In this document: positions 10,454-22,200 of the stretch, one piece after another
How positions within the stretch are numbered: position 1 is the first letter of the stretch
How the letters are laid out: each line of letters begins with the position of its first letter
Origin: Cardiocondyla obscurior
Taxonomy: Eukaryota; Arthropoda; Insecta; Hymenoptera; Formicidae
Direction of reading: 5' to 3'
Assembly (NCBI RefSeq): GCF_019399895.1
Contig: NC_091876.1
Span: forward strand, 930,001-994,000
DNA: 64,000 bases
The notes under the pieces: model-generated
Seen by the model: only the letters and a program-made list of their open reading frames with translations
Databases searched by the model: none
What the model was told of the DNA's origin: nothing
Translations under genes and position numbers: made by a program

Positions 10454-10652
10454 GAGCGCACAGAAGAGGATTTCCTGCAAGGATGGACAGAATAACATCA
10501 CTGGACACAGGACGAACATCATCTGAAGAGGAGGCCACTGGAAAATACTTGCAGCTCGGGCTCTCTTGCGGACTACGGGTAGACTGGACTCGAAAGGATT
10601 GGGTTCCAACCAGTCTAGGGAAGGACACCTTACACAAACCATTTCAACAACT

Positions 10653-12943
10653 ATGGACATGGACAACGAGAAAGAAGACAACTTACAGCTACAGGGTGCT
10701 CGGACACTTAGTAGTCGGCAGGGGGAGGGTAGCGTCCCGGCTCCCCCCCTGTCGTTATCCAACGACGGGCAATCTACCTCCTGCAGCGCAAGGAGGGTAG
10801 ATGATAATGCTTCTGCGAAGACAAGTTCGTCAAAGAAGACGGCAAAGAGCAAAGAAACAGGCAGAAGCCTGTTATCTCGCAGCATGGGTGAGAGCTTATC
10901 AGGGAGGGGAACACCCTCACAAAGAACGACCTCGCCAGCCTCCAGTTATCTCTCAGGAGGAACTGGAGACCTCGGCTCGGATTACGGGGGTTCAATCGAA
11001 GGAGATGACGAGCGCATGGATATGCCACTCGGCAAAAGGAAGAGAGTAATCATCGGCAGAAAGAGAACTGCGGAACAAAGAAATGATGCAACCTCAGCGC
11101 TTGAAAGAGCAGCTGCTATGGAAGAGGAGGAAAGTCGCATACTCAACGCAAATCACCCAATCTCGGCACGATCTCAACAAAGAGCAGATAAGCTTGAAGA
11201 AGATTTCTTGGACGACAACCGGAATGCACCCTCTAGGGACCTCGCCAGCACAGTCCTACGGGATATGGCGGTGGTACTCCGAGTATCCGGAGTTTCGAAA
11301 GGTCTTAAGAGAGAGTACTCCAAGGCCCTGAGAGAAATCGCATGCAGAACAAGAGCAAATGTCACCACTATGCTGACAAGACTTAATACGGATGGTTCGA
11401 CAGGGCAGGAGACTATGAGTCTCCTTACTGAACTTCAGAAGGCGCAAGAAGAAATAAAAAACCTAAAAGAGGAAGTAAATACTCTGCGAGAAACGATGAC
11501 ACAGATCTCACCTACGCAGCCACCTCAATCCAAAAAGAGGCGAGAAGACACTACATCATATAAGGCTACTACAGGACCAATTCCTGGTACCTCTAAAGCG
11601 GTACCAGCGAGATAATCTCTGCTAAAACGACTTTTAAAAAGCCAACGAATAAAGCAGGAGGTACTTTAAGACGCACTGAGGACAAGGAAACATCTGAGAT
11701 CTCCACTAATGCGATCTCATCTGTACATTTTAAATACCTGGATGAACTTTTTCACTCGTGGTGCGCAGGAAAATCCAGCGGGGACCCACGAATAAGGAAC
11801 CAGCCTAAACCAAGTCAAGGAACAAGCACAGGCAAAGACAACTCCAAAAGCAAACCTGCAGCAGCATCAGAACGCTCCAAACTGACGGCTGCTACAGCAA
11901 GCACAAGTAAGGAAAACCCAAGTGTGGAAACATGGGCAAAAGTAACTGAGAGGAAAACTAAAAGCAATATTAAGACAAGCGGACAAGAAAATAAGACGAT
12001 GAGTGGCAACAAAGCACCGGAGCGTCAAAAACCCAAAACGACTAAGCGTAAAACACCAAATTCGGCGGCCGTATCGATCACTTGTGAAAATGGTCAATAC
12101 CAAGAGATCCTAAAGATGGCCAAAGACAGGATAGATTTAAAGAAACTTGGAATCGATAGCCTGCGACCCAAAAGAGGAATTACAGGCTCCATCATCTATG
12201 AGATCAAAGGAGATAATCATAACGAGAAGGCGAAAGTATTCGCAAAAGAACTCTCTACAGCACTTGCAAGTGTTAAACAAGTTAGGATTGCATGTCCGCA
12301 GAAAACTGCGGATATACAAATCAGGAATTTGGATGACTATACGCGTAAGGACGCTGTCATCGATGCAGTACTGGCAAGCTTTGAAACCTGCAGACAGGAG
12401 GACCTAAAATTAGGAGAAATTAGAAGATCATACAACGGACTTTATACAACAGTGCTCAAATGCCCAGTTGCCGTTGCGAATCAATTAATCGAGAAGAAAA
12501 GAATTCAAATAGGATGGGTCTCCGCAAGAATAGAAGCTCTACCTGCTAGACCTCTACAATGTTTCCGGTGTCTTCAAAAGGGACATGTCCGTGAAAACTG
12601 TAACAGTCCTGTAGACCGTTCAAACAGTTGCTTCAGATGTGGGGAAACTACCCATACAGCAGTAACCTGCAAGAACGTACCGAAATGTCTGATTTGTGAA
12701 GAACTTGGGAAACCATTCAGACACAAAATGGGAGGACCGGCATGTAATGCCAAAACAAATAAAAAGCAACTTCGGGCACAACCACCCTCGAACACTAACA
12801 GACAGGATGACGGAAATCCACCGCAGCTATCTAAGGAAGTGATGGAAGTGGAAACACAGGATGTACCGGAAGCACCGAAACTTGCACCAGAGATTAGTGG
12901 CCAGGAGGAGGCCATGCACACGGAAGAGGAATCTAATGGCTAG
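10653..12943 (+). pseudogene. LINE B ORF1 (Gag-like, CCHC zinc knuckles), one frameshift
   Basis: The likely start is ATG 10653 (MDMDNEKEDN). The first frame ends at 11615 with a low-complexity Ser/Lys/Glu-rich region and a coiled coil (LLTELQKAQEEIKNLKEEV, near 11420-11490). The next frame is open from about 11605 to TAG 12941-12943, so a single frameshift separates them. The C-terminal part has an RNA-binding-like region (12070-12500) and a knuckle cluster near 12560-12720 (CFRCLQKGHVRENC, CFRCGETTHTAVTC and CLICEE...H....C), typical of R1-clade ORF1. It binds element RNA. ORF1's stop overlaps the ORF2 start. Confidence 0.82.
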
Positions 12944-14133
12944 TACAACTATAATTCAAATTAACACTAACCATGCGAGGAGAGCGCAAGATCTACTACT
13001 CCACACACTTGCAGAATGTGGCGGGGGGATTGCGCTTATTTCGGAACCTTTCAATATATCGGATAAGCATCCAAGTTGGATGGGTGACTCGGCGGGAAGC
13101 GCGGCTATTTTCTGGCTGGGCAATGATAATGCGTGTAATTTTATCACAAGCGGTACAGGATGGATTGCAGCTAGATGGAGAAATATAGTCCTACTGGCTG
13201 CATACTTGCCACCCTCAATAACCCTGGAGGACATGGAGACATCACTGGAAGAAATAAGCGATTACATCAAGCGTACACCGGCTACCCCCATTCTCCTTGG
13301 AGGGGACTTTAATGCTAAGTCCCCGGAATGGGGGTGTAAGTTTTGGGACCAGAAAGGTCGTCTCCTCGCGGATTGGGCCTCTGGTTTAGGACTTCTTCTG
13401 GTAAACCGGGGAGAGGTCAGTACCTGTGTTGCCTGGAGAGGAGAATCTACTGTGGACATCACATGGGCCAACTATAACGCTACCAAGCATGTGTGTAACT
13501 GGAGAGTTTGGGAGGAATTGGAAACCCTATCCGACCACAGATATGTGGGAATGACCATCTCGACAAGTGGAACTCGTAACACGGACGCGAAGAAACATAG
13601 TGACCAAAAGAAATGGGCATTACGTAAACTAAATACGGATTTATTCATGACGGCCCTGGAATCTGCAACATGGCCCGAAGATATCCCCGCTGATAACCCT
13701 GAGGAAGAAGCTAAAAAACTAACTCGTATATTAACCGACGCGTGTAATTTGGCAATGCCATTGTGTTCAAATACGGAAGTGAAAGGAGCATATTGGTGGA
13801 ACGAGAACATTGCCTCGCTCAGGAAACAGGCGATGATCAGACAGCGTGCTTTTACAAGATGCCGTAGGAGGCGCAGAAGTACTCAAGAGGATATGGACTT
13901 AGCATATGAAGGCTATCGGGAGGCTAGGAGAACTCTCAGAATTGCCATCACAGCAGCTAAGACGGCAGCATGGGCTGAGTTAATGGAAACCATCGACTCA
14001 GACCCGTGGGGCCGTCCTTATAAAATAATTAGCGGACAATACAGAAGAAGAGGTCCACCGGCTACGGAGATGCTGGAATCACAGCAAATCACGGAAATTG
14101 TAACCACGCTATTTCCAAAGGATACCTCACAGG
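12936..14133 (+). pseudogene. LINE B ORF2, part 1: APE-type endonuclease
   Basis: The start is ATG 12936, overlapping ORF1's stop in ATGGCTAG. The endonuclease shows TTIIQINTNHARRAQ, ISEPF, LLGGDFNAKSPEWG, VDITWAN and the SDHRYVG active-site motif. A linker toward RT follows. The ORF is cut at 14133 by the hAT element; codons continue in phase at 26968. This enzyme nicks target DNA for target-primed reverse transcription. No stop occurs in this part; it is a pseudogene because of the hAT insertion and the lesions in part 2. Confidence 0.88.
14126..14133 (+). repeat. hAT target duplication CTCACAGG, left copy
   Basis: The identical 8-mer CTCACAGG is at 26960-26967, immediately after the right terminal inverted repeat. 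Eight bp is the hallmark length for hAT. Joining the flanks across one copy keeps the LINE B ORF2 frame. Confidence 0.95.
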
Positions 14134-14580
14134 CAGTGATGGGAATTTTAGCTCCGAGCAACATCGATGTTGCTGGAGTGGGGGACTACGCACACACGCC
14201 GGCGTCCTGTCGGTGAGCGCGCCTCGCTCGGCTTTCAGAAGAGGACAGATATATATATGTTCCGTCTTCGTCGTACCGAGGCAGCTACGATTCGTAGCCT
14301 ACGGTTACGGTGACTAAGACGAGTGCTCGCATCGTGCGAGCCGCGTGAATCGCGGGCACCAAGATGCATGTTTTTTTACAGGCTGTATGTTAGAATATAA
14401 TGTGGTCTTCCGCACTACCCAGGAGGTGCCACTTACAGTGCGTTAGGTTTTTTAACGTGGACCTTCGCCAGTAGCCATATCATACCACATTTCTGAATTG
14501 TCCAACACGCAAAGTGTCCGACAAACTTAATATTAAATTGTTAATAAATAAACTGTCCAACACGCAAAGTGTCCGACAAA
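14134..14580 (+). repeat. Long left terminal inverted repeat of hAT
   Basis: The complement of 26483-26959 matches this region almost throughout, with small indels (for example an extra GAAGCCGAGC-type duplication on the right side). It includes the internal palindrome AACATCGATGTT and the first subterminal repeat units. Confidence 0.88.
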
Positions 14581-14825
14581 CTTAATATTGAATTGATAAA
14601 AAAAAAACTGTCCAACACGCAAAGTGTCCGACAAATTTAATTTTAAATTGATTAAAAAAACTGTCCAACACGCAAAGTGTCCGACAAATTTAATTTTAAA
14701 TTAATAATAAATAAACTGTCCAACACGCAAAGTGTCCGACAAACTTAATATTGAATTAATAATAAATAAACTGTCCAACACGCAAAGTGTCCGACAAACT
14801 TAATATTGAATTGATAATTATTAAA
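14499..14825 (+). repeat. Six ~55-bp subterminal repeats
   Basis: The core TGTCCAACACGCAAAGTGTC plus CGACAAA recurs at about 14499, 14554, 14609, 14662, 14717 and 14772, separated by AT-rich spacer. Two inverted copies lie at the right end (26483-26560). Such asymmetric subterminal repeats are transposase-binding arrays in several hAT elements; that role is inferred. Confidence 0.85.
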
Positions 14826-14850
14826 CTTCTTTTTTTCATAAATAAATTAT

Positions 14851-17141
14851 TTATAGCATTGTAGACGAGGAAGGACCAGCCATGTCACAATCATCTGCAG
14901 TATATAATGTTAGATGACTTTCTTGTTTTTTATGACATGTAGAATATAATTTGTCTGTTGACATTAAAGATAAATGCTCTTCATTGATGTTAATATTTAG
15001 AGCGGTTTCCTTTCTCGCTTTTAATGCTGACTTAAACACGCATAAAGAATTTACGTTTGCAAGTGCAAGTTTGTTTCGTTTTTAGTTTTTATATCTGGTA
15101 AAAGGAAAAGATTCTTTCGGAATCGGCATTTGAATTTGGCAATGATCTAACAGCATTCAAGACAGACTTTAAATTAGGATATCGATGACTTTTTAAAATT
15201 TTTTTCCACAATTCATCAAACTCTAATATTGCTAACAAATCTTTATCTGATTCTGAAAAATCTTTGTATAATGCAAACCACTCTTTCTTCAAATCTTTTT
15301 CATCAAAGCCTCCAAAGGTGCTCACGATATAAGAGACATCACAAAATGAACTTTCTCTATTACTATCGCGTAAAGCCGTATTAAATTCAAAAACTTTTAA
15401 TTTTGATAAAAAGGCATCACGTATTGGTAGCCTTTTACAAATGTCTTGTGCAGCTGTTACGTAAAATTGCAAACAATCTCGTCGAATGTTTGCAACAACG
15501 TCTGCATGTCCTTCCGTAATTAAATTATTTAGATATATTTGACATTCTTCTCCTAAATATATTTCATTTATTGAAATTTGATTTTCTGTTTTATCAAACT
15601 CTGGCATATCAATTTCTTTTAAACTGCTTAATAGCTCAGGTTTTAAGAAATTTCTACAAATGCCACATAAAAATTCTAAAGATTTTCTGTTTAATACTTG
15701 GATTCTTGTTTCTAGGCTTTGGAAAAAGAGATTGAAAGAATTAAAATGATATAAAATATGTTTTAAAAATAATAGGTAAGCTTTTGTATCAGGTTTTTGC
15801 ATTATAGAAAGTATATATTCTCCAGATTTTGTTTTTTTATTTACTACTATTTCAGTTAAAAACAGAAATAGAGTATTCCAGTACTCAAGAAGTCGTTCAA
15901 TACTTGAATATCGAGAAAGCCATCGTGTATCTGACAACTTTAAAATTTTGCGGTTTGTTTCCTGAAAACTTATAGCAAATTCTTCAAAAATAGCCGAACG
16001 TTTCGGACTACTGTTGATAAAAGTTGCTACTTTTTTAACAAATTCTTCGCAATGTTCTGGAATTTTACTACATGCATTATGTGCAATTAAAGCTGCGGAA
16101 TGGCACGGGCATGAAAATGTTAATAATTTATGACAAAACTTTTGAAGTTTTGTTTTAAAAGATGAATATTTGCCCACCATAACATGTGCATTGTCGCATG
16201 ACATAGCAATTATATTTTGAAATGGAATTTGCAATTTCCACATTTCATTTAAAAATGCATCAAATAATTTTTCCGCGCTGCTATTTTTGCGTCAATATTT
16301 ATTAATTTTACTAATTGTGAACGACTATCTAACGTTTCAGGATCAACATACCGCACAAGAAACGTCATCCATTTCTGATTCGAAATGTCTGATGTTTCAT
16401 CTACAAAAATTGAAAATTTATTATTTTGTAATATGTCAACTACACGATTTGTTTCTATCGGACATAAAACGTTGGAAATAATTCCTTTACATTTTTTTCG
16501 ATTCATTGTCATGCCTTTTATTATTTTAGAATCTTTTCCTATTTCTTTAAACAATGTTAGAATATCTTGTGCCGTTTCGAATGAAATATTTTTTTCAGCA
16601 ATAAATGCAGCATATCGAATTTCTGCTGCCTTCTTTTCATCATCAAACGGCACAAGTGATTCCACGTTCATATTTTTGTCACACATATCATTTATATCTT
16701 TTTTTTTCTATTTTCATTGTTAATAATATGTACTTCGGATTCTGCATGACGATAAATATTTGATAATTTAGCCACCATATACATTTCACAAAATGTACAA
16801 AAACATAATTTTTTATTATGTGATACTTCGCGCAACCATGGTTTAAATATTTCAATATCTAACCATTGTTGTCGGAATGTTTGCCGTGCCCCGTAACTAA
16901 TATTTTTCTCGTTTGCGTCATTATTTGTTTCTAAATCGGTTTCATTAATTTTCTCATTATGACACGCAGAATCCGCATGTCGTGATACACATGTATTGCA
17001 CGAAAAATCTTTTTTACAAATAATACAATGATATAAACTATCATCTGAGGGAACTTTTCGTATCCAAGATTTATAGCGATCATCAGAAAGCCAAGCTTCA
17101 ACAAAGCTTCGCTTAGCTTTCTTTTTCAATAAATCGCACAT
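14851..17141 (-). pseudogene. hAT transposase with two BED fingers, several frameshifts
   Basis: The ATG is at 17139-17141. The first block (17141-16692) has two BED-type fingers (CIICKKDFSC...H and CTFCEMYMVA...H). A slip in an A-run near 16695 moves the frame to block two (16686-16249, with FVDETSDI, the catalytic RNase H-like start). Another one-base indel near 16270 leads to block three (16243-15089), with MSCDN, CPCHSAALIAH, LSDTRWLSR and the C-terminal hAT dimerisation motif SNADSERIFS. The tail, in other frames, ends near 14851. At least four indels make it inactive; otherwise the protein is nearly whole, roughly 740 codons. It would excise and integrate the element. Confidence 0.9.
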
Positions 17142-17454
17142 TTTAATGTTTTATATATTATAAATATTAGATACGAAAAAATAAAAAATAAATTGAAAAG
17201 ACTTACAATCTGTTGCAGCTTTCTGTAATAATTATTTCTCACAAAAGCTATTACAATTGAGCAAATGAACTGTCAATATATACTAATTTAACTGTAGAAG
17301 TACTTTCAGTATATATAATAATATTTTATTTATTGTTTCTGCTCGCGGTCACGAAGCGCTCGTAGCTTAGGGCAAAACAAATGTATTGTATATAATCGCT
17401 TACAAAGTTTTAAACGAGCAGTAGACGTCTAAAAGCGAGCGAAATCGTCTAAAG

Positions 17455-17969
17455 ATGAGCGAAAATCCTCGTAAGTAATATACATAATTGTTATTTTTTT
17501 TGTAATTCATATATTGTAAAATTAATACTTTTTTCATTTTTTAGAAAATAGTGCGTTAGAGCGGCTCGTGGAGGTAGAGCACCAAATTACCTCACTTTTA
17601 CAAACTCATAAGCAGTTGCAGGAAGAACTGCAACAACAGCCGCAGCCGCAGCCGCATCCGCAGCCGCAGCCGCAGCAGCAGGAGCAACAGCCGCAGCCGC
17701 AGCAGCAGGAGCAGCAGCCGCAGCAGAAGCAGCAAAGTAATAACAATATTTAAATTCATATTTATTATTTATATTTAGTATATACTTATTTTTTTATTTA
17801 TACATTTTAGAAAAACGAAAAAGAGGTTACGCGGCCGGACGGTCGCGAGGAGTTTTGGAGGCCGGGGCGGCATGCGAGGCCGGGGCGGCATGCGAGACCG
17901 AGGCGGCATGCGAGGCCGGGGCGGCATGCGAGGCCGGGGCGGCATGCGAGGCCGGGGCGGCCAAAAAAT
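17455..17969 (+). CDS. Putative second hAT gene: spliced Gln/Pro-rich protein, 3' end cut by gypsy element 2
   Basis: This small gene is divergent from the transposase. Proposed exon 1 is ATG 17455 to 17470 (MSENP plus one base), donor GTAAGT at 17471. The acceptor TTTTTTAG ends at 17544. Exon 2 (17545-17736) encodes a helical start (ERLVEVEHQITSLLQTHKQL) and then a QPQPQ/QQQEQ tract. A weaker donor GTAATA at 17737 and acceptor CATTTTAG (to 17810) lead to exon 3, with a basic KKRKRG cluster and an 18-nt repeat. In the frame set by these junctions the repeat reads EAGAAC; an adjacent frame reads RGG. If exon 2 is not spliced it ends at a TAA near 17751. The gypsy element begins at 17970. The function is unknown. 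Confidence 0.42.
17856..17962 (+). repeat. 18-bp tandem repeat, about six units
   Basis: The unit GAGGCCGGGGCGGCATGC is repeated with one variant (GAGACCGAGGCGGCATGC). The 18-bp period preserves any reading frame. It is very GC-rich inside an AT-rich transposon. Confidence 0.85.
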
Positions 17970-19267
17970 TGTAACACGGTAATTTCCGGTTCGGAGAGCT
18001 CGTCGGAAGCCAGGGTACGAGTATACAGAAAACCGAGACTTGGGTTAATTGGAAAATAAAGAATTTATTAACGAAAAAAACGAAAGAATATTTAAATGAA
18101 ATAATATACTTAAACTACGAAAAGGAAGATATATACAGAGATAAACTTAAACATAAATTGTCAAGAAAAGCGGCTATCTGCCGTGAGCTGGATTTCCAGA
18201 GATCGTTAGTGCGGGTCGCTTCCGGTCTTATCCTAGGTAACGGGCCGCGTCGGTGATTCAGGTTTTCCGCGGATTACAGGATGGGCCGCTCGGGCCGTGT
18301 CGGACGCACGGGCTTCGCGTTCGCGAGTTGGCGGCGCGGATTACAAATCGGGCCGTGAGGGCCGTGTCGGACGCACAGGTTTCGCGTTCGCGAGTCGGCG
18401 GCGCGGGTTACAAATCGGGCCGCGAGGGCCGTGTCGGACGCACAGGTTCCGCGTTCGCGAGTCGGCGGCGCGGATTACAAATCGGGCCGTGAGGGCCGTG
18501 TCGGACGCACAGGTTTCGCGTTCGCGAGTCGGCGGCGCGGCGACTTAATTTAATCGTGCGTCGGAACGTCGGGGGCCGTATTGGCGCGAATGTGCGAGAG
18601 AGAGTCGGGAGCGCCCGAGTCTCGAGAGGGTCGGCGTCGAGGGTGGCCGGGAGCGCCCGGTCAAAGGAAGGCTCGGGAGCGCCCGAGTCTCGGAGATGTC
18701 TGGTGGCGAGGACGGCCGGGAGCGCCCGGTCGAAGGAAGGCTCGGGAGCGCCCGAGTCTTGGAGATGTCGGTGTCGAGGATGGCCGGGAGCGCCCGGTCA
18801 GAGGAAGGCTCGGGAGTGCCCGAGTCTTGGAGATGTCGGTGTCGAGGATGGCCGGGAGCGCCCGGTCAAGGGAAGGCTCGGGAGCGCCCGAGTCGTCAAG
18901 AGCGAAGTCGGTTTCGGAGGCCGGGTGAGCCCGGTCGAGGAAGTCTTGGGAGCGCCCAAGACCTGGAGGATCGGATGCTGGGGTGCTCCCCAGCGCGGAA
19001 CAAGGTGCCTCGTCTGCGCTCGAGGCAGCTTATATACCCGTGGGCCCGGGAGGGGGTCCCCACTCCCGAGCGGTCGGATGGCGGTGCGCGGTGCGGGCGG
19101 TTGGGCGGCCCGTGTTATTCGTTGCGTAGGTCCGCGCTACGCGCCGCGGGCGGCTGGTCGGCCCGCGCGTAATTTAAATATGGTCGGGACCGCGTGATTA
19201 ATCTGGGCGAACGGTGGTGGTCGCGGCGCGGGGTCTGAAGTAATAGTTTACGTGGCTTAGTGCCACA
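17970..19267 (-). repeat. 3' LTR of gypsy element 2 (1298 bp)
   Basis: It contains a 67-bp minisatellite (four units around 18290-18545) and a 68/69-bp minisatellite (four units around 18590-18900). A TATATAAG box on the minus strand near 19028-19035 and AATAAA near 18062-18067 place both minisatellites inside the transcribed R region. A G-rich polypurine tract (GAGGGGGTGA on the minus strand) borders the inner edge at 19268-19277. Confidence 0.92.
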
Positions 19268-19296
19268 TCACCCCCTCGGTTTGGATTGGTACCATC

Positions 19297-22200
19297 TTAT
19301 GGTACCTTTCGGCACATGGTCATGCGGCCATCGGGTGCGAACCGCATCACCCATTTCCCGGTTGATGACCGGGCCCGGAACTTCCGATTTTGTTGAATCG
19401 CCGACATCGGGACGCTAATAAGATCCCCATCCGGTAACTGGATCGGCACCTGAAGAGGCAATCCCGGTCTTGTGCTCCAGCCCTGGCTTACTACGTAGGC
19501 TGGTGGAGTGGGTGCCGGCACTATGACCTGCGCCGCGAAGGGTGGCAGTGGCAGCGATATAGGTTCCCGGGGTGGTCTCCTTTCAGCGATGTGGCTAGCC
19601 GGTCGCTCTTCTGGTGGTTCCACAGTCGTGATTTCTGCCACTGGTGGTGTCGTCGACACGGTAGGTTGGCTGGCTGGTAGGCATGGTGGTACCACCGGTG
19701 GTGCTGCAGTGCTCCCGCCAGGCTGGTCACGTAGTCGCGTTGCCCCGCTTTGTTGGGTGGTACCGCTGGTGCTGGACACCTTTTCTACTCCGGCGACTGC
19801 CTTAATCCTTCCTCGTGGCGGTTGCAGGATCTCCATGGATCGCATGCGGGGACCAAGGGCCGCCCTGGTCGTGCTCCTTGCTCGGTCCATGGATTCTGCC
19901 GACGTCCCTGGTTGGCGGGACCGTGTGCTTTCGGGCCTTGAGGCGCCGGTGGTCGCTTTATTCGGAGGGCGGCGGTCTGGTGGGCCGGCCCGGCCGGGTG
20001 CGGCTGATGGTGCCGGCACTGATATTCTGACCGGCCGGACCTTTCCGAAACTTGCTGGTCTCCGTGGCTGGCTGGACCCCTGGTTACCCGCCGTCGCGGT
20101 AGGAGTCGTCGGCGCCATCCCTGGGTGGTGCTCCAGGTCCGTGTGGGCCCGTGTTGGTGGTTCCCCAGTGGCCGTGGTTGCCGGTGGTTTGCCTCCCCTT
20201 GGCTTGGACCGTGGGGGGGCCGGAGGCGATTCCTTCATCCAGCGCGTGTGCCGCTGCTGGCCGCCGTCACCCCGTTGAACCTTGGTTCCGACCCGAGGAA
20301 CCGGATATCTTCGGCTCGGGTCGATCGGCGGTGGCCAAGCTTTTGGAGGCGGGCTGGCCGGAGGTGATCCGCTACTGTCGCTCATACTTCCAAAGAGTTC
20401 TCTAATCTTCTCGCTCTTCTTCATCGTCGGACTGAATTGCTCGACTGGTGACGGACTGGGTTGCGAGCGCCTTATATACTCTGCCCGCGGGGGCCCCTTA
20501 TCTGTGGATTGGTCAATCCCTGGTGGTGGGGGATCCGGCTTAAGGTCCTGCACATGAATTCGGCGATGCCAGCGCCCTCGACTATCGCGAAGGTCCACTA
20601 TGACTGGTGAGTGGAATTTGGCCACTGTGAGAGGGCCTGCATATTTTGGTGCTAGTTTTGCATTAAAGCCGTCCGCCTTTCGCGACAGCGGGTGTTCTTT
20701 TTTCCATACGGCGTCACCAAGGTGCGGCCGCCACTCCCGTCGACGAAAATTATATGAGGTTTCCTGTCGCTGAAATGCCCGTGCTAAATTGATTCGCACC
20801 ACCTGGAATGCCTCGTTAAGCGTTCGTTGCGTATGATGTGGTGTTGAGGTTGTGGCATGGCGGCGGTCGTCCGGATGTGCGTATGCTAGTTCTCTTCCAT
20901 GATTTAGGAAGGCTGGTGTGTATCCGGTTGCGTCGTGCCGCGCAGTGTTGTACGCAAATTGAATGGGTCCCAAGTGCTCGTCCCACCGCCGGTGGTGTCG
21001 CTGTGTATACTGCGCGATCATGGTCTTGATGGTGCGGTTGGTTCGTTCGACGGGGTTGCACTGGGGGGTATAAACTGGGGTGGTACGATGCCGGATGTGC
21101 CATGCCTCTAACAGGCGTTTTAATGTGCGAGACTTAAACTGCGTGCCATTGTCTGAGATGACTTGGTTAGGGCACCCGTGCCGGTACAAAACCCTTTCTG
21201 TTATGGCCGATGCCACAGCCCCTGCGGTTGCACTTCGTAACGGCTGGAGTTCCACCCACTTGGAGAACCGGTCTTGCATGACCAACAGCCATGTGTGGCC
21301 TTTCCGGGAGCGAGGTAGGGGTCCTACTAGGTCTGTGGTGACCTGTTGCCAGGGTGCAGCGACTGGGGCTGTATGCAGTTTCCCCGCTGGCTTGGTGGGG
21401 GACACCTTATAGGCTAAGCATGTCCTGCATCGCCTGACGTATCGTGCGATGTCCCGGAACATGCCAGGCCAATAGAATAGCCTGGCCATTCGGGCGATGG
21501 TTTTGGCGGTCCCGAAATGTCCGGCGTCCGTGCTGTCATGGTGTCGCGCTATCACTTGCCGCCGTTCCGGCTCCGGAATACAATGTTTCCACTGCATGGA
21601 TGGATCGATTTCCTTGAAGTCTACGTCGTGTAGGATATGGCGGTATAGGCGTCCTTGCTGCTCCTTATAGTCCGGGAAACTGGCGGGACTGGTTCGAACT
21701 CCGGCGAGGGTGCGTTGATACCATTTGTCCGTCTTAGTGGTTTCGGTGCTGGCCAGGCTTGGTTGTCGGGAGAGTGCGTCTGCCACCTGGTTGGCAGTTC
21801 CTTTTCGATAGCGAACCTCAAAGTCGAATTGTTGGAGTTCGAATAGCCAGCGTCCCAGCCGTCCGGTAGGTTCCTCCAGGCGCTGCAGCCATTTTAATGC
21901 TTGGTGGTCAGTGACTACGGTGAAAGCGTAACCCTCCAGGTATCCCCTCATTTTCCGAGTGCCCCATACAACAGCCAGGCATTCTAATTCAGTGGCGCTG
22001 TAGTTCTTCTCCGCCTTATTTAAAGTCCGACTGGCGTATGCAATGACGCGTTCTCCTTCTGCCAGATGCTGCGTCAATACGGCCCCCAGACCACTGGTAC
22101 TGGCGTCGGTTTGCAGAATAAAACGGCGGGTAAAGTCTGGGCAGGCCAGCACTGGTGCTGTTGTTAGAGCGGTTTTAAGGTTGGTGAAAGCTTTCTCTTC

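Noticed and set aside
18290..18900. CRISPR-like regular repeats
   Set aside because: Units are contiguous tandem repeats without unique spacers, inside a eukaryotic LTR.
18253..19197. Long Arg/Gly/Ser-rich frames in the 3' LTR (and 25015-26300 in the 5' LTR)
   Set aside because: They run through GC-rich minisatellites in several frames at once; the repeat periods of 67 and 68 bp do not preserve frame.
19508..20278. 256-codon plus-strand ORF
   Set aside because: It is antisense to the Pro-rich tail of element 2 Pol and reflects GC-rich codon structure.
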